Assembly (NCBI GenBank): GCA_032718475.1
Contig: JAUCBJ010008785.1
Span: 1 to 40,214, forward strand
Length of the DNA stretch: 40,214 nucleotides
Source: Nemertoderma westbladi
Taxonomy: Eukaryota > Xenacoelomorpha > Nemertodermatida > Nemertodermatidae
Direction: 5' to 3'
The stretch's first letter is position 1. The number at the start of each line of letters is the position of its first letter. Of this stretch, positions 20,890 to 32,365 are shown one piece after another. The position numbers and the translations under genes were made by a program. The notes under the pieces were generated by a model. The model did no database searches. It worked only from the letters and a program-made list of their open reading frames with translations, and had not been told where the DNA came from.

Positions 20890-22163
20890 AGAGGTGAGGT
20901 CTCTATAGGGTTGCCGCTAACAGGCGGCGGCGGACTCGTGAGGGTCTGGGGACACAGTAAATATGTTCTATAGTGCAAGGGAGTTACTGAAGGCCCTCGT
21001 GTCTAGCGAACCATAAATCAACATGGTGCCGTGGTACCGTCTAGTCGGCCTGTTGCCGTACTGCTAGTCCTGTACACAGTAGGGGTAGTAGCTTGGTGTG
21101 ATCTGTGGTCTATGTGGTGTCTATGTTTGGTATGTATGAGTTGACCAGACTCTTTACTGTCTCCGATCGGTTGCCGAAACGTGCCTTTTCCCAGGGTAGC
21201 ACTATTGGAATGGAGGTGTTGCATCGGAATGGGCAGGATTCTGATGATTCTGTTGGTACTACTATTGGAATGGAGGTAGCACCTGGAATATCTGCTGCAA
21301 GGAGGGGGTGGTGTTGTAGTGTGGTCCGAGTAATGATGCTCTGGAATCTGTGGTTTGTGTGTGGACGATCAGTGACAGTTTGCTTGAGCTTTCTGTTGCT
21401 GTGGGTACGTGGTATACGTGAGTGTGTGTATGGCCACTGTGAGTGAGTATGGGAACCCTTGCCGGTTGGTTCAGTCGCCGCTGGTTATTACTAGGACCAT
21501 ATCTTTACTGCGCCCCAGCATACTTTGTGCACACAAAGTTATTTTGCCCTGACGGCAAAATAAGGTACTCTCGACTCTTTTATCAGTCGATACAATTTTG
21601 TCCCCTCTGATTTTGTCACAGATTTGTCTTTACCGATTATGTCCTCTGTGTGTGCATGGTATGTGTCCGATTTTGTGTTTACCATTGTGTACTTGATTTT
21701 GTGAGCATCTGTTGAGTACACGTGTACAGTGACTGGTAAGTGGTTACTTGTTCCTAGCTTTCGAGCTAGTCAGTATTGTTTGCGGAACTTACTTCCCCTC
21801 ATTACTGCCGGCGAGGCGGGTGAAAACGTGTCAAAATTCCATGTTGGGTAGCGCAAGCCCACTTGGGACAAGACCGTCGGTTTGGCTCAAGGGCGACCTT
21901 GATGCTCGATCGCTATCGACTGGTCCACCCGCCGGTTGACTCTCTGAGTTGGCTCAATGAACAGTCAGGCCACAGTAAGTTGACAGTAGCCGACCATCTG
22001 GCTACACGTGCGACGAGGAGGGGGATTGAAAATTGAACCCGGGAAGCATCGGGCTACCCTCCGGCCCGGTCTGATAAAAACATCAGTCGGACTGGCCCCA
22101 AGGGTGGTGGGACAGCGTCCGCCTCGTGGGTGCGCCTCGGGGAGGAGCCCAGAAGGACGCAAG
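20890..22163 (+). other. Unidentified 1.27-kb segment splitting gag
   Basis: Gag sequence stops near 20889 and resumes near 22164 in a different frame. In between is GT-rich DNA with no retroelement protein. It has a duplicated ctattggaatggaggt (about 21202 and 21259) and two adjacent perfect hairpins (21522-21539 and 21539-21563). The GC-rich final 350 bp contain short inverted blocks (cggcccggtctgataaaaacatcagtcggactgg). An insertion is the simplest reading, but I found no target duplication. The ORFs on either strand have no domain I recognise. Confidence 0.5.
21522..21563. repeat. Two adjacent perfect hairpins
   Basis: ACTTTGTG-CA-CACAAAGT (21522-21539) is followed by TTATTTTGCC-CTGAC-GGCAAAATAA (21539-21563). 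The stems are 8 and 10 bp without mismatch. They lie within the segment that splits gag. Confidence 0.8.
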
Positions 22164-22735
22164 CGAAGGACACCGAAAGATCTTATTATGTCAATAAAAC
22201 GAGGAAAGACGTAAGTAAATCTAAGTCTCGAACCAGTGACAGGAGAGATCAGGTAACAACTCCTCCTACGTCTCCTAAGAGAATTCATGGAAGAAAGCCC
22301 GAGGAAAGAACAAGTGTGCACAACACAACACAGGTTAAAGTAAGTAACATCAAACCCAAATGTGTATTGTGCAACGGGCCACATCGCTTGAGTGGGTGTG
22401 ATGAATTCTTGAAGAAATCCATAAAGGATAGATGTGATGTCATGTGGGATAAGCGGTTGTGTTATAATTGCCTCAGGCGAGGACATCAAAGACAGACCTG
22501 TTACTCAGACGCGAGGTGTGCTAAGTGCGGCGCGAAACATCACATCTTGCTGCACACAGAATTTGACAGAACCCGCACGAGTCAGGTAAGTGAGCCCGAA
22601 CTACATGTCCAATTCAGTGATGTGAACGACACTGATCACAGTTCTGAGATGGAAGGATTCTACACAGACGAATTCTCCGACGAAAATGAATCCTGTTACA
22701 TGATCAACACCGCTGTGTATCGAGCACTTACGTAA
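22164..22735 (+). pseudogene. gag: BEL/Pao gag C-terminus: zinc knuckles
   Basis: After a basic region (KTRKDVSKSKSRTSDRRD) comes the Cys/His pattern of BEL/Pao Gag: CVLCNGPHRLSGC, then LCYNCLRRGHQRQTC, then CAKCGAKHHILLH. These knuckles bind the element's RNA during packaging. An acidic stretch (MEGFYTDEFSDENESC) follows. The frame is closed by TAA at 22733-22735, but the same frame continues as plausible protein into the protease, so the stop is either a mutation or a readthrough stop. The visible ORF begins at a GTG at 22130, which I do not regard as a real start. Confidence 0.9.
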
Positions 22736-23650
22736 GAAACTGAATCGGAAGCGGAAAATCCTCGACTGACTATTCCGGACCGACAACCATCTTGGAAAGC
22801 GCCAACTTCCTCCATCGGAATCCGAGAATTCCCTGTGGTGCAACTGAGAGTCCATGGGCTAGGGAAGAGCCTGATAGGAAACGCCCTCCTTGACTCCGGC
22901 AGCACAGGCACATTCATTGACAAAGAACTTGCCGAAGACATCTTTGCTGGACAACACAAGTTCCGAACTAAGTTGAACCTTTCAGGAATTATGCAGGTTT
23001 GGAAATCCACAGTAGCTACAGATTACTACGTGGGTGTGTTGTCCACTCCCCAGGATGAACTAGGAGAACATAGTGTAAGGTCGGTAAAAATGGTGGCGAT
23101 AAAGAACTTTGCTACTAGCCAAGTGGAGCCTTACAACTGGGATGAAGACCATTTTACCCAGCAACATAATATACCTAGATTCAACACTGATTATCCAGGG
23201 GTGCTGATCTTAATCGGCCAAAATGCGCACGAAGTGCTTGAGACATTAGAAAAATGGCCTGCTCGACCCCAACCATTGCAGACATATGCGAGAAGAATGA
23301 GAGTAGGTTGGTACTTCACTAGACCTTCCCGTAGAACCCTCATGGAAAGACTCCCTAATGAAAGAATACATCAGGTGAGTGAATGGGAAGAAGACATCAG
23401 TGAGGGAGAATCCACAACTGAGGAAATTCCATACTCCTCAGACAACGACGACATCAATCAATTATATGATGAGGAAAATACAATCGATCTCCTCACCGAG
23501 AACCAAACTTGGTTAAACCAAGTCAACCTATGCCATCTCATTAATCAACATGGCGGACAATTCACATATAACGACGAATTAAACGAAGTGATAGATCGAT
23601 ACAATAACAAAATCCGTACGATTCTTTACTCAAGAAGCAGTAGAGCCTAA
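22736..23650 (+). pseudogene. pol: BEL/Pao aspartic protease and linker to reverse transcriptase
   Basis: In the same frame as the zinc knuckles. The catalytic loop LLDSGSTGTFID has its Asp at 22892-22894, the D-S/T-G signature of retroviral-type proteases that cut the Gag-Pol polyprotein. A long linker with an acidic stretch (EEDISEGESTTEEIPYSSDNDD) leads towards the reverse transcriptase. The frame ends at TAA 23648-23650. The protein continues in another frame from about 23625, so a one-base shift lies between about 23610 and 23632. Confidence 0.85.
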
Positions 23651-24308
23651 TTCCTACGACAAAGCCTTGTCTGTCGAGGAAGAGAGAGCCAAGCATATTC
23701 AGGAAACGACTACACGTTATCTGAAGGATGAAGGTCGCTATGAGATTGGTCTTCCATTCCGACGGCGAGAACCCAGCTTTATAAACAACCGACCTTTAGC
23801 GGAAAAGAGAATCGCACAACTACATCGGCGTCTTAAGGCCAACGTTCAAGCCAGGGAAATGTATAAAACCCAGCTGAAGAAATTTATTGATAAAGGATAC
23901 GCGGAGCGAGTTCCGGAAGAAACACCTATAATGGAGAGAACATATTATTTAACACATCATTACGTTCCCAAACCCGGTAAACCCAACGAAGTCCGGGTAG
24001 TGTTTGACGGCTCCGCCCTTTACATGGGTCAATCCCTGAACTCAGAACTGTTGCCAGGACCCAACTTACTCCAATCCTTGTTGGGAATATTATTAAGACT
24101 GCGGCAATATTCTATCGCATTTGCTTCGGACATAGAAGGCATGTTCTTACAAGTCAAGGCGCTGGATAGGGATCGAGACAGCCTACGATTTCTGTGGTGG
24201 CCTGAAGGAGACCTCAACCGAAAACCGGTGGAGTACTGGATGACCATCCAGGCTTTCGAGATCATCTCGAGCCCCTCGAACAGCCATCTCGAGCCCCTTG
24301 TTCGGTAG
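23622..24308 (+). pseudogene. pol: BEL/Pao reverse transcriptase, fingers and first palm motif
   Basis: Contains RRREPSFINNRPLAEKR, the HHYVPKPGKPNEVRVVFDGS finger block and the motif-A segment FASDIEGMFLQV (about 24118-24153) with the first catalytic Asp. The family usually has these about 60 residues before YxDD, as here. The frame is lost after YWMTIQAFEIISSPS: atctcgagcccc occurs twice (24263-24274 and 24286-24297), and the frame then reaches TAG at 24306-24308, while coding continues in another frame. Confidence 0.9.
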
Positions 24309-27265
24309 TGCGTACCACTGCCGATGACAACCAAGACGCCTTCTCTAAAGCTGTTATTGACAACATCAAACGGGATATATACATGGACGACAATTTAAAG
24401 TCCCTCCCATCGGTGGAAGAAGCCATAGATGTTGCCAAGGGAACGGTAGAGTTCTTGCAACGCAGTGGATTTCGACTAACCAAATTCACTAGTAACTCCC
24501 GTGAGTTTCTGGAATCGATCCCGGTAGAAGACCGAGGCGTTAAAGATCTGGACCTCATCAAGGATGATCTTCCAGAAACCAAAACACTTGGCTTAAAATG
24601 GGACACAGAGAGAGATATCTTGTTTTTCCAGTTAAAACAGCGAGATAATCCAGTTAGAACTAAACAGATTTGTCTAAGAATCCTGAGCACTTATTTCGAT
24701 CAATTGGGATTTATTAGCCCAGTTATATTAGTTGCTCGGAGCTTAGTGCAACAAATGTGGCTCGAAAACCACTCGTGGGATGATCCACTTAAGGGAGAAC
24801 TACTAAAGAAGTGGATGAAATGGGAAGATTCTCTACCATCCATCGAGAACTTTAAGATTTCTCGTTCATATTTTGGTCACGTTCTCCCCACATATTCCTA
24901 TCAACTCCATGTGTTTGGAGACACCAGCGATATGGGAATAGGTATAGTAGCCTACCTGAGGGTTGAAACTCCGGATGGAATTAAAGTTGCCTTGGTCACC
25001 TCTAAGGCCTTAATAAACAACAAACTACAAGTTCCTCGAGTGGAGTTAAAGGCGGCTTTATACGCTACAGCCATCGGCCGGAATGTAACAGAACAGATTG
25101 ACTATCCACTAGAGAAAACTGTCTATTGGACTGATGCTTTACTCGTTCTGGAGTATATAACAAATGAAGTCTGTCAGTTTAGCGTCTTCGTTACCAACAG
25201 AGTAGCCATTATACTCAGTCGCTCTAATGTAGATCAATGGAGACATTGCCCTGGGACGATTAATCCAGCCGACATCGCCTCCAGAGGAGCAACTCCTCAA
25301 GAACTGATAGATACTCCAGACTGGTTTGGTGGACCCGACTTCCTAAGTAAAGAAGATGATGAATGGCCCCCTCATCTCACCACGGCGGAAATTAGACAAG
25401 CCAAGGGAGCGGAGAAAGTCAAACCTAAAACCCGGACGAGTAAATCAAAGTTATTTAAACCCGTGATAGATCTGTCTGTACTACACATCTCCGGGGACGA
25501 CGCTGTGGATCTAAACTCCCCCACCACGAACAAATCTGTTATAGAAATCAGAGAAAGAGACTGGAAATCTGGAACACCAGATGTCTCGCAAGGACTCTCC
25601 CCTCTCCTGCAGAGAGCAATAAATCATTATAGCTCCTGGAATCGGCTTTGTAAGGCCGTCGTGTATCTGAAAAGATGTTTCCATCATCACTATTCCAGGA
25701 CGAAGATCGCTAGTGATACCGCTCCAATAATATCCGAAAAGGTCCATGCTATTAAAGACCTTCCCGCTTATAAAGTGTCGGATAGGTTTCTGACAGAGAA
25801 GATCAGTTACCAAGAGCATGAGGATACCAATAAGCAGATACTGAGACTCCTGCAATGCTACGAAGATTCCGATAAGTATTTCCTGTTGTTGAGAAATCCA
25901 CAGATGCGCTTAAGGGATCGTTTCTCTAGCACAATGATAGATGGGTTAATAAGTGTCGGAGGAAGATTAACTAATGCTCCATTGTCCTTTGACACTAAAT
26001 TTCCCATACTCATTAGAAATCTTGAAATACAAATCAAGATGATTGTAGATATTCACAGTAGGCTTTACCATGCTGGTAGAGAACGAGTTCTTAGCAAAAT
26101 TCGAACTCGCTATTATTTCCATAAGCCCCGTAGAGCTCTGAACCAAGTTCTTAGGAACTGTATACCCTGTAGGAAAGCATTCAGTAGGCCTTTAACACAG
26201 CGAGAGGCAGAATTACCTAGGGAACGAGTAAGCTTCTATGAACCACCCTTTACTATTACTGGTGTGGATTTATTTGGCCCTATTGAAGTATATCGTGCTA
26301 GGACTATAGTCAAGCGATGGTGTGTCATCTTTGTCTGTATGACTTGTAGGGCGATCCATCTAGATATGGTGAACGATCTATCTACCAACAGCTTCATACT
26401 GAGTTTACGCCGACAGATCGCTCGTTTTGGAACTAGCAACACCATGAGATCCGACAAAGGAACGAACTTCATTGGCGCCAATAATGAGATCAAAGCTTAC
26501 GTGAAAGACTGGAACCAAAGACAGGTGGACGATCAGCTAAGGGTAACAGCATCTAGCTGGACCTTCAACGCCGCCGACGCCCCTTGGTGGGGAGGAAGTT
26601 GGGAGAGATTAATACGGAGTGTGAAGACCGCATTTCACTTTATAGTGCCGTGCCGCGCGTATCTCACTGACGAACTTTTGCAGACGTTAATGGAAGAAAT
26701 CGCCGCCTATCTTAACGAGAGACCGCTTATGCCAGTCTCATCGAGTCCCGACTCCCTAGAAGCGCTAACACCAGCGCATTTCCTACTAAAGAAACCTGTC
26801 GCCATGCTCCCGCAATCAGTAATCACGGATGGAGACGAATACTGCCGACAAACTTGGCAACTTATGCAGTTATTATCCCGTCGTTTCGCTGACCATTTCG
26901 AAAAACATTATCTTCCTACGCTACAACTTCGAACAAAGTGGTTTGCGCAGCAAGAAAACGTCAGCGCCGGAGACATGGTCCTTATCGTGGAATCAGATCT
27001 TCCACGTAAGAGGTGGCAGACGGGTCGTATCATCGAGACTCATATATGCGATGATGGTTTGGTGCGATCGGTAGAACTCGTCGTCATGCGACGTAACTTT
27101 AAGAAACCTGGAATTGTATTCGAAACACAACAACTTAATCGCCCAGTTGGTCGTTTATGTTTAATGGAAAGAGATCGAGAGTTGTCCGGAAACTATGGAA
27201 GGCAAGATACTCTTCCCACGACCACCTCCCTAATCCAACAAACATCTAGGGACTCCCCAACGTAA
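24309..27265 (+). pseudogene. pol: BEL/Pao polyprotein: RT palm with YMDD, RNase H, integrase, DUF5641-like tail
   Basis: An open stretch of about 985 codons without its own start; the GTG at 24308 merely follows the frameshift. IYMDD at 24377-24391 is the RT catalytic motif. The RNase H-like domain begins at HVFGDTSDMGIG (about 24908) and runs through KALINNKLQVPRVELKA to PGTINPADIASRG. The integrase finger has HSRLYH and CIPC (about 26053-26180). The integrase core shows GVDLFGP (D), RSDKGTNF (D) and WWGGSWERL (E), so all three acidic residues remain. WQTGRI near the end belongs to the DUF5641-type tail. This 3-kb part looks undamaged, which suggests a fairly young copy. The integrase would insert cDNA into host DNA. 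Confidence 0.93.
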
Positions 27266-27560
27266 CAGCGTTCGGAGTGGCATATTGCTCGGACATATTG
27301 CTACATCACCTAATGCGCCAGGACCTAACGCTACAGGCTGATAGGACCTAAGGTATACCGATTTGGACCTAACGCTACATTACTTGAAACCGCATGCTCG
27401 GACCCAGAATTTACACTGGATCCAGAGGGGTAGCGATGTGGGGGGGGGGGGGTGGGTTCCACCGAGCGCACTCACCCAGGGGCCCTGACATGTCAGGGAC
27501 ATTCTGCATTCTTGTAAAAAATAGGAGAAATCAGTGAAAAGTCATGGAATTTGATACATA
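27266..27560. other. 3' flank of the BEL/Pao element, no LTR recognised
   Basis: Three repeats of ggacctaa(c/g)g(c/t) occur at 27320-27375. Gaggggtagcgatg plus a run of about 13 G (27440-27452) could be a polypurine tract. The perfect 16-bp palindrome CCCTGACATGTCAGGG lies at 27483-27498. No repeat of the 14.7-17.1-kb DNA is seen. Confidence 0.45.
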
Positions 27561-28854
27561 GGACATTTCGGCCCTTAATTGCCAAAATCATCTATATTTG
27601 TAAGCCAAAACCGTCTATCTCAGAGTTAGTCAGTTTTGGCATGTATAAATTTGTTGTTTAACCTGAAGTTCTAGGCATTCTTACATGCCAAAACAGACTA
27701 TCTCGATATAAACCCTATCAGGCCCGGCTATTTTTAATACGTAATTGGTTTGAACACAAAAAATGTTGTGTTTGGTTTGATAATTCCGAAGGTATATGGG
27801 TTGTCGAGGTCGCTGATCACGATGGAACTTGTTAAAAATATTTCTGGTAAGTGAAACGTCACTTTTTGTGCCATTCTATATAAAATAGAAAATAGAAGTA
27901 GCAACAATTTCTTACTATTAAATTTTGCTTTTGTTTTGGCAATATACAATTGTAGAATAAAACTTACAAATGCCAAAAATTGAATTTGGTTGGATAATAC
28001 GAGATTTTGAGTCTCATATTCGTGATCAGCATCCCAAAAAACAAATAAAAAATAATTAAATAAAAGTCATAAATTTGGCTTAATTTCATGCTGATTTTTC
28101 ATTATCATGCTTGCACTACTTGTTTTTTTCGTGCCCCAGGGGGCACATTCAAAATTACAAAAAAATTTATCGAATGTTACTATATATGAGTTGGAGTTCT
28201 ACAATCGTCATTAACATCCGAAAAACGCGATATACCGCAAATAAATTTATTTTAGTTAGCCATAAAAACCTGTGAATATTTTCCGCATGAAAAATATTGG
28301 TGATGTGTGCCAGAAAGGGACTACGGCACGAAAATTAACATAACTATATAAATAGCGTTTGCGATGTTGGATAGCCCTTTAAATTTTAAGAAACAAGTAA
28401 AACTAGGTACTAGTAAAAGCATAATTGTAGGCTATAAGGCAAGTTAACAGTCATTATTGTATTGTAGATCACAAAGATAAGACTGTTTTGGCAAATAAAA
28501 ATGAATAATTATTAGATATTGAATCCAACCGAATACAACAGACAGAATACACAGATATAATAGAATACACAGATAGACGGTTTCGGCATAAAGGAAACCA
28601 TAAATTCAAACTTGGTGTTTAATCCCAAATCAATCCAAGTAAAGATAGATGGTTTTGGGATTTACTATTATTGACAGATGTTGAGGTAGTCGGTTTTGGC
28701 AAAAATATAACTCCTTAGGACATCTTAATTACGTCTTAAGACTTGGCTAGAAAGATGCGCCTCGTTTTTCTGATTCCAAATATACGCATATGTCATTTTT
28801 CAAAAAAATTGAGTTAGACGGTTTTGGCATGTACTGTATTGGCCGATTTGTGTC
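27561..28854. mobile_element. Candidate non-autonomous DNA transposon with inverted arrays of an 18-bp subterminal motif
   Basis: The ends GGACATTTCGGCC (27561) and GGCCGATTTGTGTC (ending 28854) are imperfect inverted copies, and ATA stands on both outer sides (27558-27560, 28855-28857). Within 150 bp of the left end and 380 bp of the right end, nine copies of gccaaaaccgtctatctc or its complement occur. On the left: 27581 (+), 27604 (+), 27623 (-), 27687 (+). On the right: 28476, 28571, 28643, 28683 and 28811 (all -). No transposase ORF is present. Subterminal motif arrays of this kind bind transposase in several superfamilies, so the interpretation is reasonable but unproven. Confidence 0.6.
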
Positions 28855-30223
28855 ATAAGCGAAAATGTGGAAAATTCACGCCTCGCTCGCCATTCAATAT
28901 ATTATAAGTGCACTACAGTATATCAAACTAGTGTATAATAGATTTGATATAAAGTTATATATTGTTAGTTAGTTGTTATATTTAAGAAAAAACGTCATTG
29001 TTTAAAAAAAAATTAATGAGGGGGGGGGGGGGGGGGGGGGGCTATCTCAGCTTCATTCCCTGGGCGCCAGAAGGGCTTGCGCCTCGGACTGGATCTCCTC
29101 ATTTCATTAATCAAACCGTGATAAGTTGTGTTCGTGCGAAATAGCTCCACTGTATAAACAAACTCACCCATACAATAACTTGCGAACAATCGTAGGTAAC
29201 CACAAAGTAGGTAACAATCGTAGGTAACCACAAAGTAGGCAGTAAGTGCTTCTACATTGTCCCCAAAGCTCAGAAGCTATGGAGTTCTCTACCGATAGAT
29301 ATAAAATAGATAAATAATAGATAAAAAATAGATAGATAAACATAGCCAATAAACACCTGCGATACTCAGTTAAATTGCACTACCTCTCACAATTTCTAAA
29401 ATATTATAATTAAATATTAATAGCGATACGGAAATGAGTTAATGAAGGTTGATACATAATAAATTATAGATGTAAATTAAGTTTATTGCGAGAATATTCA
29501 GATATTATAATAATATATTTCTTAGCGATTAGCGGTGCTTCATCAGGATACAGTGTATTTAATATATTATATAGATACAGTACAATGAATACATTAATAT
29601 TAGATGAAAGATATACAGTATAATTGAAAAGATAAATATTAAGAGACTACAGTAGTAGACCTAGTGTTTTTTCCCCTGCGCCACACCGACAGATTGCGTA
29701 AGTTACAGGGATTAGAACATACTGTGGATCCCTCCCTACAGGCCCAGATCAGAAGCCCGGGCCCAAAGTGCCATAATAAAACGCTCGACTTATACCTACA
29801 GTTGTAGGCCTACATGTATATTGGAGAGCTCGAAACAGAGAGATTGTGTGCCCGGGAGCATTTATCAACGACTCACGGATATTACCTACTGTATTTCCTA
29901 AATTAGCGGCCGTGTGTATCGTGAAACGCACTTACCTGAATCAAATGCTGCAATCCTGAAGGATTCTCATTAAATTAAATATATAATTATAATAATATAT
30001 AATTGAATTCTCATTCCACCTACTCCTCCACCCATCAAAAATCTTAATGTTGTTTGTCTGTCAATCATTACCTTATTCGGTAGCTTGTTTAATTGTGGGG
30101 AATTCCTGTGAAATTTAGCCTTCAGCGGGTTTTGAGCAATACAGAAGGGAATTGCTGCAGCCCCGAGATACTGTACTTTAACCATTAAGAAGCAGACGGG
30201 AGGGGGTGATAATAATCTTACTC
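28855..30223. other. Intergenic, no gene seen
   Basis: It includes a run of 22 G at 29020-29041, followed by a short GC-rich stretch with no ORF. A perfect 28-bp tandem duplication lies at 29185-29240 (aacaatcgtaggtaaccaca...) and an agata-type microsatellite at 29296-29342. Small minus-strand ORFs here are low-complexity. Confidence 0.55.
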
Positions 30224-30233
30224 TAGGCATGTG
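30224..30233 (+). repeat. Target-site duplication, left copy (TAGGCATGTG)
   Basis: The same 10 bp recur at 33852-33861, directly after the tagtag tail of the RTE-like element. The first TAG could also be counted as tail, so the true duplication is 7-10 bp. Confidence 0.85.
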
Positions 30234-30259
30234 CATATCATATCAGGTCAGGTCAGGTA

Positions 30260-30551
30260 TTCTAGGTCATTGATCAAGAAAACTTGCCACCTCCATGCAG
30301 CATAAAGGAGGTGCCACCTGTAGCTGCATAGACCCTCTTACTAGGGCAAATCTGGTCCTGTAACTAGGACCCCCTTCGTTCTGGGATAAGGACGCCCTTG
30401 GTCCTGGATTAAGGACCCATATACTTGGCTGCAGGGGTATATGGCCTGGCCAGGCAGATGGTGATCTACCAATGGCTGGTCAGGAGTAGAGTGTTCTCAT
30501 GTCCACTCTGAGTGCACTTCACTGCGACCTGCACCTGGCAGCAGGGGTACA
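30260..30551 (+). promoter_or_regulatory. 5' UTR of the RTE-like element, shared with 380-672
   Basis: By analogy with other non-LTR elements, the internal promoter should lie here. The near-identity to 380-672 shows this block can exist without the coding region. No pol III A/B box is evident. Confidence 0.45.
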
Positions 30552-30661
30552 GGGCATGACCCAGCAGATGAGCTGCACAGCCAATGGTGGGTCATGTGCG
30601 TGAGAGTAGATATGGGTGATGGGCCTCATATCTGACTCCACTGCGACACCCACCCTGTGGA

Positions 30662-32365
30662 ATGGCAAACCAGGGTGTGGTATTTGCCCCGAGAGCTGAC
30701 TCGGCAAAAAAGCACCCCCCAACCCCCACTATGGATTACATTAGTAATGCGGAGGTCCAGCCACTAGAGGCCAGTGGAATGACTGGACACAATCGGCCTC
30801 ACAGGCGTCAGTTATCTCCTGACCGGCTGCCTGTCTCACCCCCTACTGGAGAGAGAGCGGCAAACAATTCTTTGAGTCCCTTTCCTGATGACCTTTCTGG
30901 CCCAAACCCTGGGTCACCAGGGAGGCCAGATTGTGAGGGGGAGAGGGATTCTGGAGTTGGAGGCTACTCTCATGTTCCACCCCGACCAACAAAGCCATTG
31001 GTGAATCTGAGGCAAGTCACTAGACTAGCCTCAGTAAACACCCTAACACTCGGGTCCCCAATGCGACAAGGTGAGCTGACTGCCTTCTCAGATAAGCTTT
31101 CTCTTAGTGCAGTGGGTGTTCAAGAGCACCGAATGCAGACTGGACAGACTGATGAGGTTCTGATTAAGGACATGGGGGGCGGTTGGCGACTCGCCCTCGC
31201 TTCAGCAGATGATAGTCGCAATGGTGGAATTGGTCTATTGATGAATCCAACTGCACATGCAGCATTGGACAAAATAGACCAAATCTCTAACCGCATCATC
31301 CGTTGCCACTTCTCATGTTCTGGAAGACTGGCTAAGAAGTTTCCTAAGGTGGTTCTGATTGTGTGCTACTCTCCAACTAGTGTTGCCCCTGTAGAGGAGG
31401 TGGAAAATTTCTACCAGAATCTAAAAGCAGCTACTGATGGAGTGGATCAGCATGCATTCTTAACATTCCTGGGAGACTTAAATGCAAGTCTGCATCAATC
31501 ACCTACATCGCCCTGGGTCTATAGCAATAGTGTTAACCGAAATTCCGTCCATCTTCAGGATTTTATCTCTGGAAATGGATTGTTTTCGGCTGGAACCCAG
31601 TTCAAGAAGCGAACTGGAAAGCTATGGATTCATAGTGTACCCAGTGGTCACAAGTCCCAGATAGACCATATCCTGTTTCGTAGGAAATACAGGAGCTATA
31701 TACAAGACTGTAATGCATTTACACTACGACCCTTCTCCAGTGATCACCGCCTTATTGTAACCAAGGTAAGACTTAGTCTGCGTGCTAGCAGAACAACGAA
31801 ATCTGCCTTGCCGCGGCATGACTGGTCCTCTCTGTTGCAACAGCCAAGTGTGAGATCCAGCTTCACACTACATCGGAGCAACAGGTATGAGGCTCTTGCC
31901 TCTGAGGCGGCAGATCACTGTGAGGGCTATACTGCCTTCACAGAGGCAGTTAAGTTAGCAGCTGCAGAAACAGTTCCTGTATACCCTCGAAACAGGAAAA
32001 GGGCCCCCTGGACTGACAACAAAATTCAGAAGTGCCGAAATGACCTCTACAAGGCGCAGAAAGAGTCCCGACTCAAACAGACTACAGCGGCCAAGAATGC
32101 AGTTAAGGCTGCATCTAGGTCCCTGAACAGGCAGTACTCGGTTAATTTACAGGAGCTAATAAACCAACAGGTTGATGCCATCAATGATGCTGACGACAGT
32201 AGGCAATCATCCCAGGCATGGAGATCGATCAACTTGCTTGCTGGTCGAAAAAGCCAACCAACCACCAAGGTTAAGGCTGAATCACCAGCCGATCGCCTCA
32301 ATGGTTGGAAGGCCCACTTTGAAAAGCTCCTCAATAATGACAGGGTATGCCTGATAACTTTATAG
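30662..32365 (+). pseudogene. RTE-like ORF, APE-type endonuclease domain
   Basis: ATG start; 567 codons. After a Pro-rich leader of about 115 residues comes the exonuclease-endonuclease-phosphatase fold: VNTLT (about 130), VGVQEHRM (catalytic Glu), NGGIGLLMN, FLGDLNAS (Asp, Asn), KSQIDHILF and SSDHRLI (Asp-His). All the catalytic residues expected of an APE nuclease that nicks the target are present. The remainder is the basic linker to the reverse transcriptase (LNGWKAHFEKLLN). The frame is lost at about 32340, and 12-15 foreign residues precede the TAG. Confidence 0.9.

Larger units (their letters stand above)
17101..27452 (+). mobile_element. Degenerate BEL/Pao LTR retrotransposon (internal region)
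   Basis: In order: Gag with a DUF1759-like core, zinc knuckles, aspartic protease, reverse transcriptase, RNase H, integrase with HHCC finger and DDE core, and a DUF5641-like tail. This order and the protein motifs are those of the BEL/Pao group. Breaks: an in-frame duplication of the gag start (17101-18647), a TGA at 18535, an unexplained segment at 20890-22163, a TAA at 22733, a frameshift near 23610-23632 and a frameshift with local rearrangement at 24260-24308. A purine-rich, G-run stretch at 27424-27452 could be the polypurine tract. LTRs were not identified on either side. Confidence 0.9.

Noticed and set aside
20890-22163. An intron in gag (aaagag|gtgagg donor)
   Set aside because: A stop codon stands just before the donor-like site, no pyrimidine tract precedes a matching acceptor, and the frames do not join neatly.
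21965-22489. Minus-strand ORF of 174 codons over the zinc-knuckle region
   Set aside because: The opposite strand encodes clear zinc knuckles; this frame has no domain.
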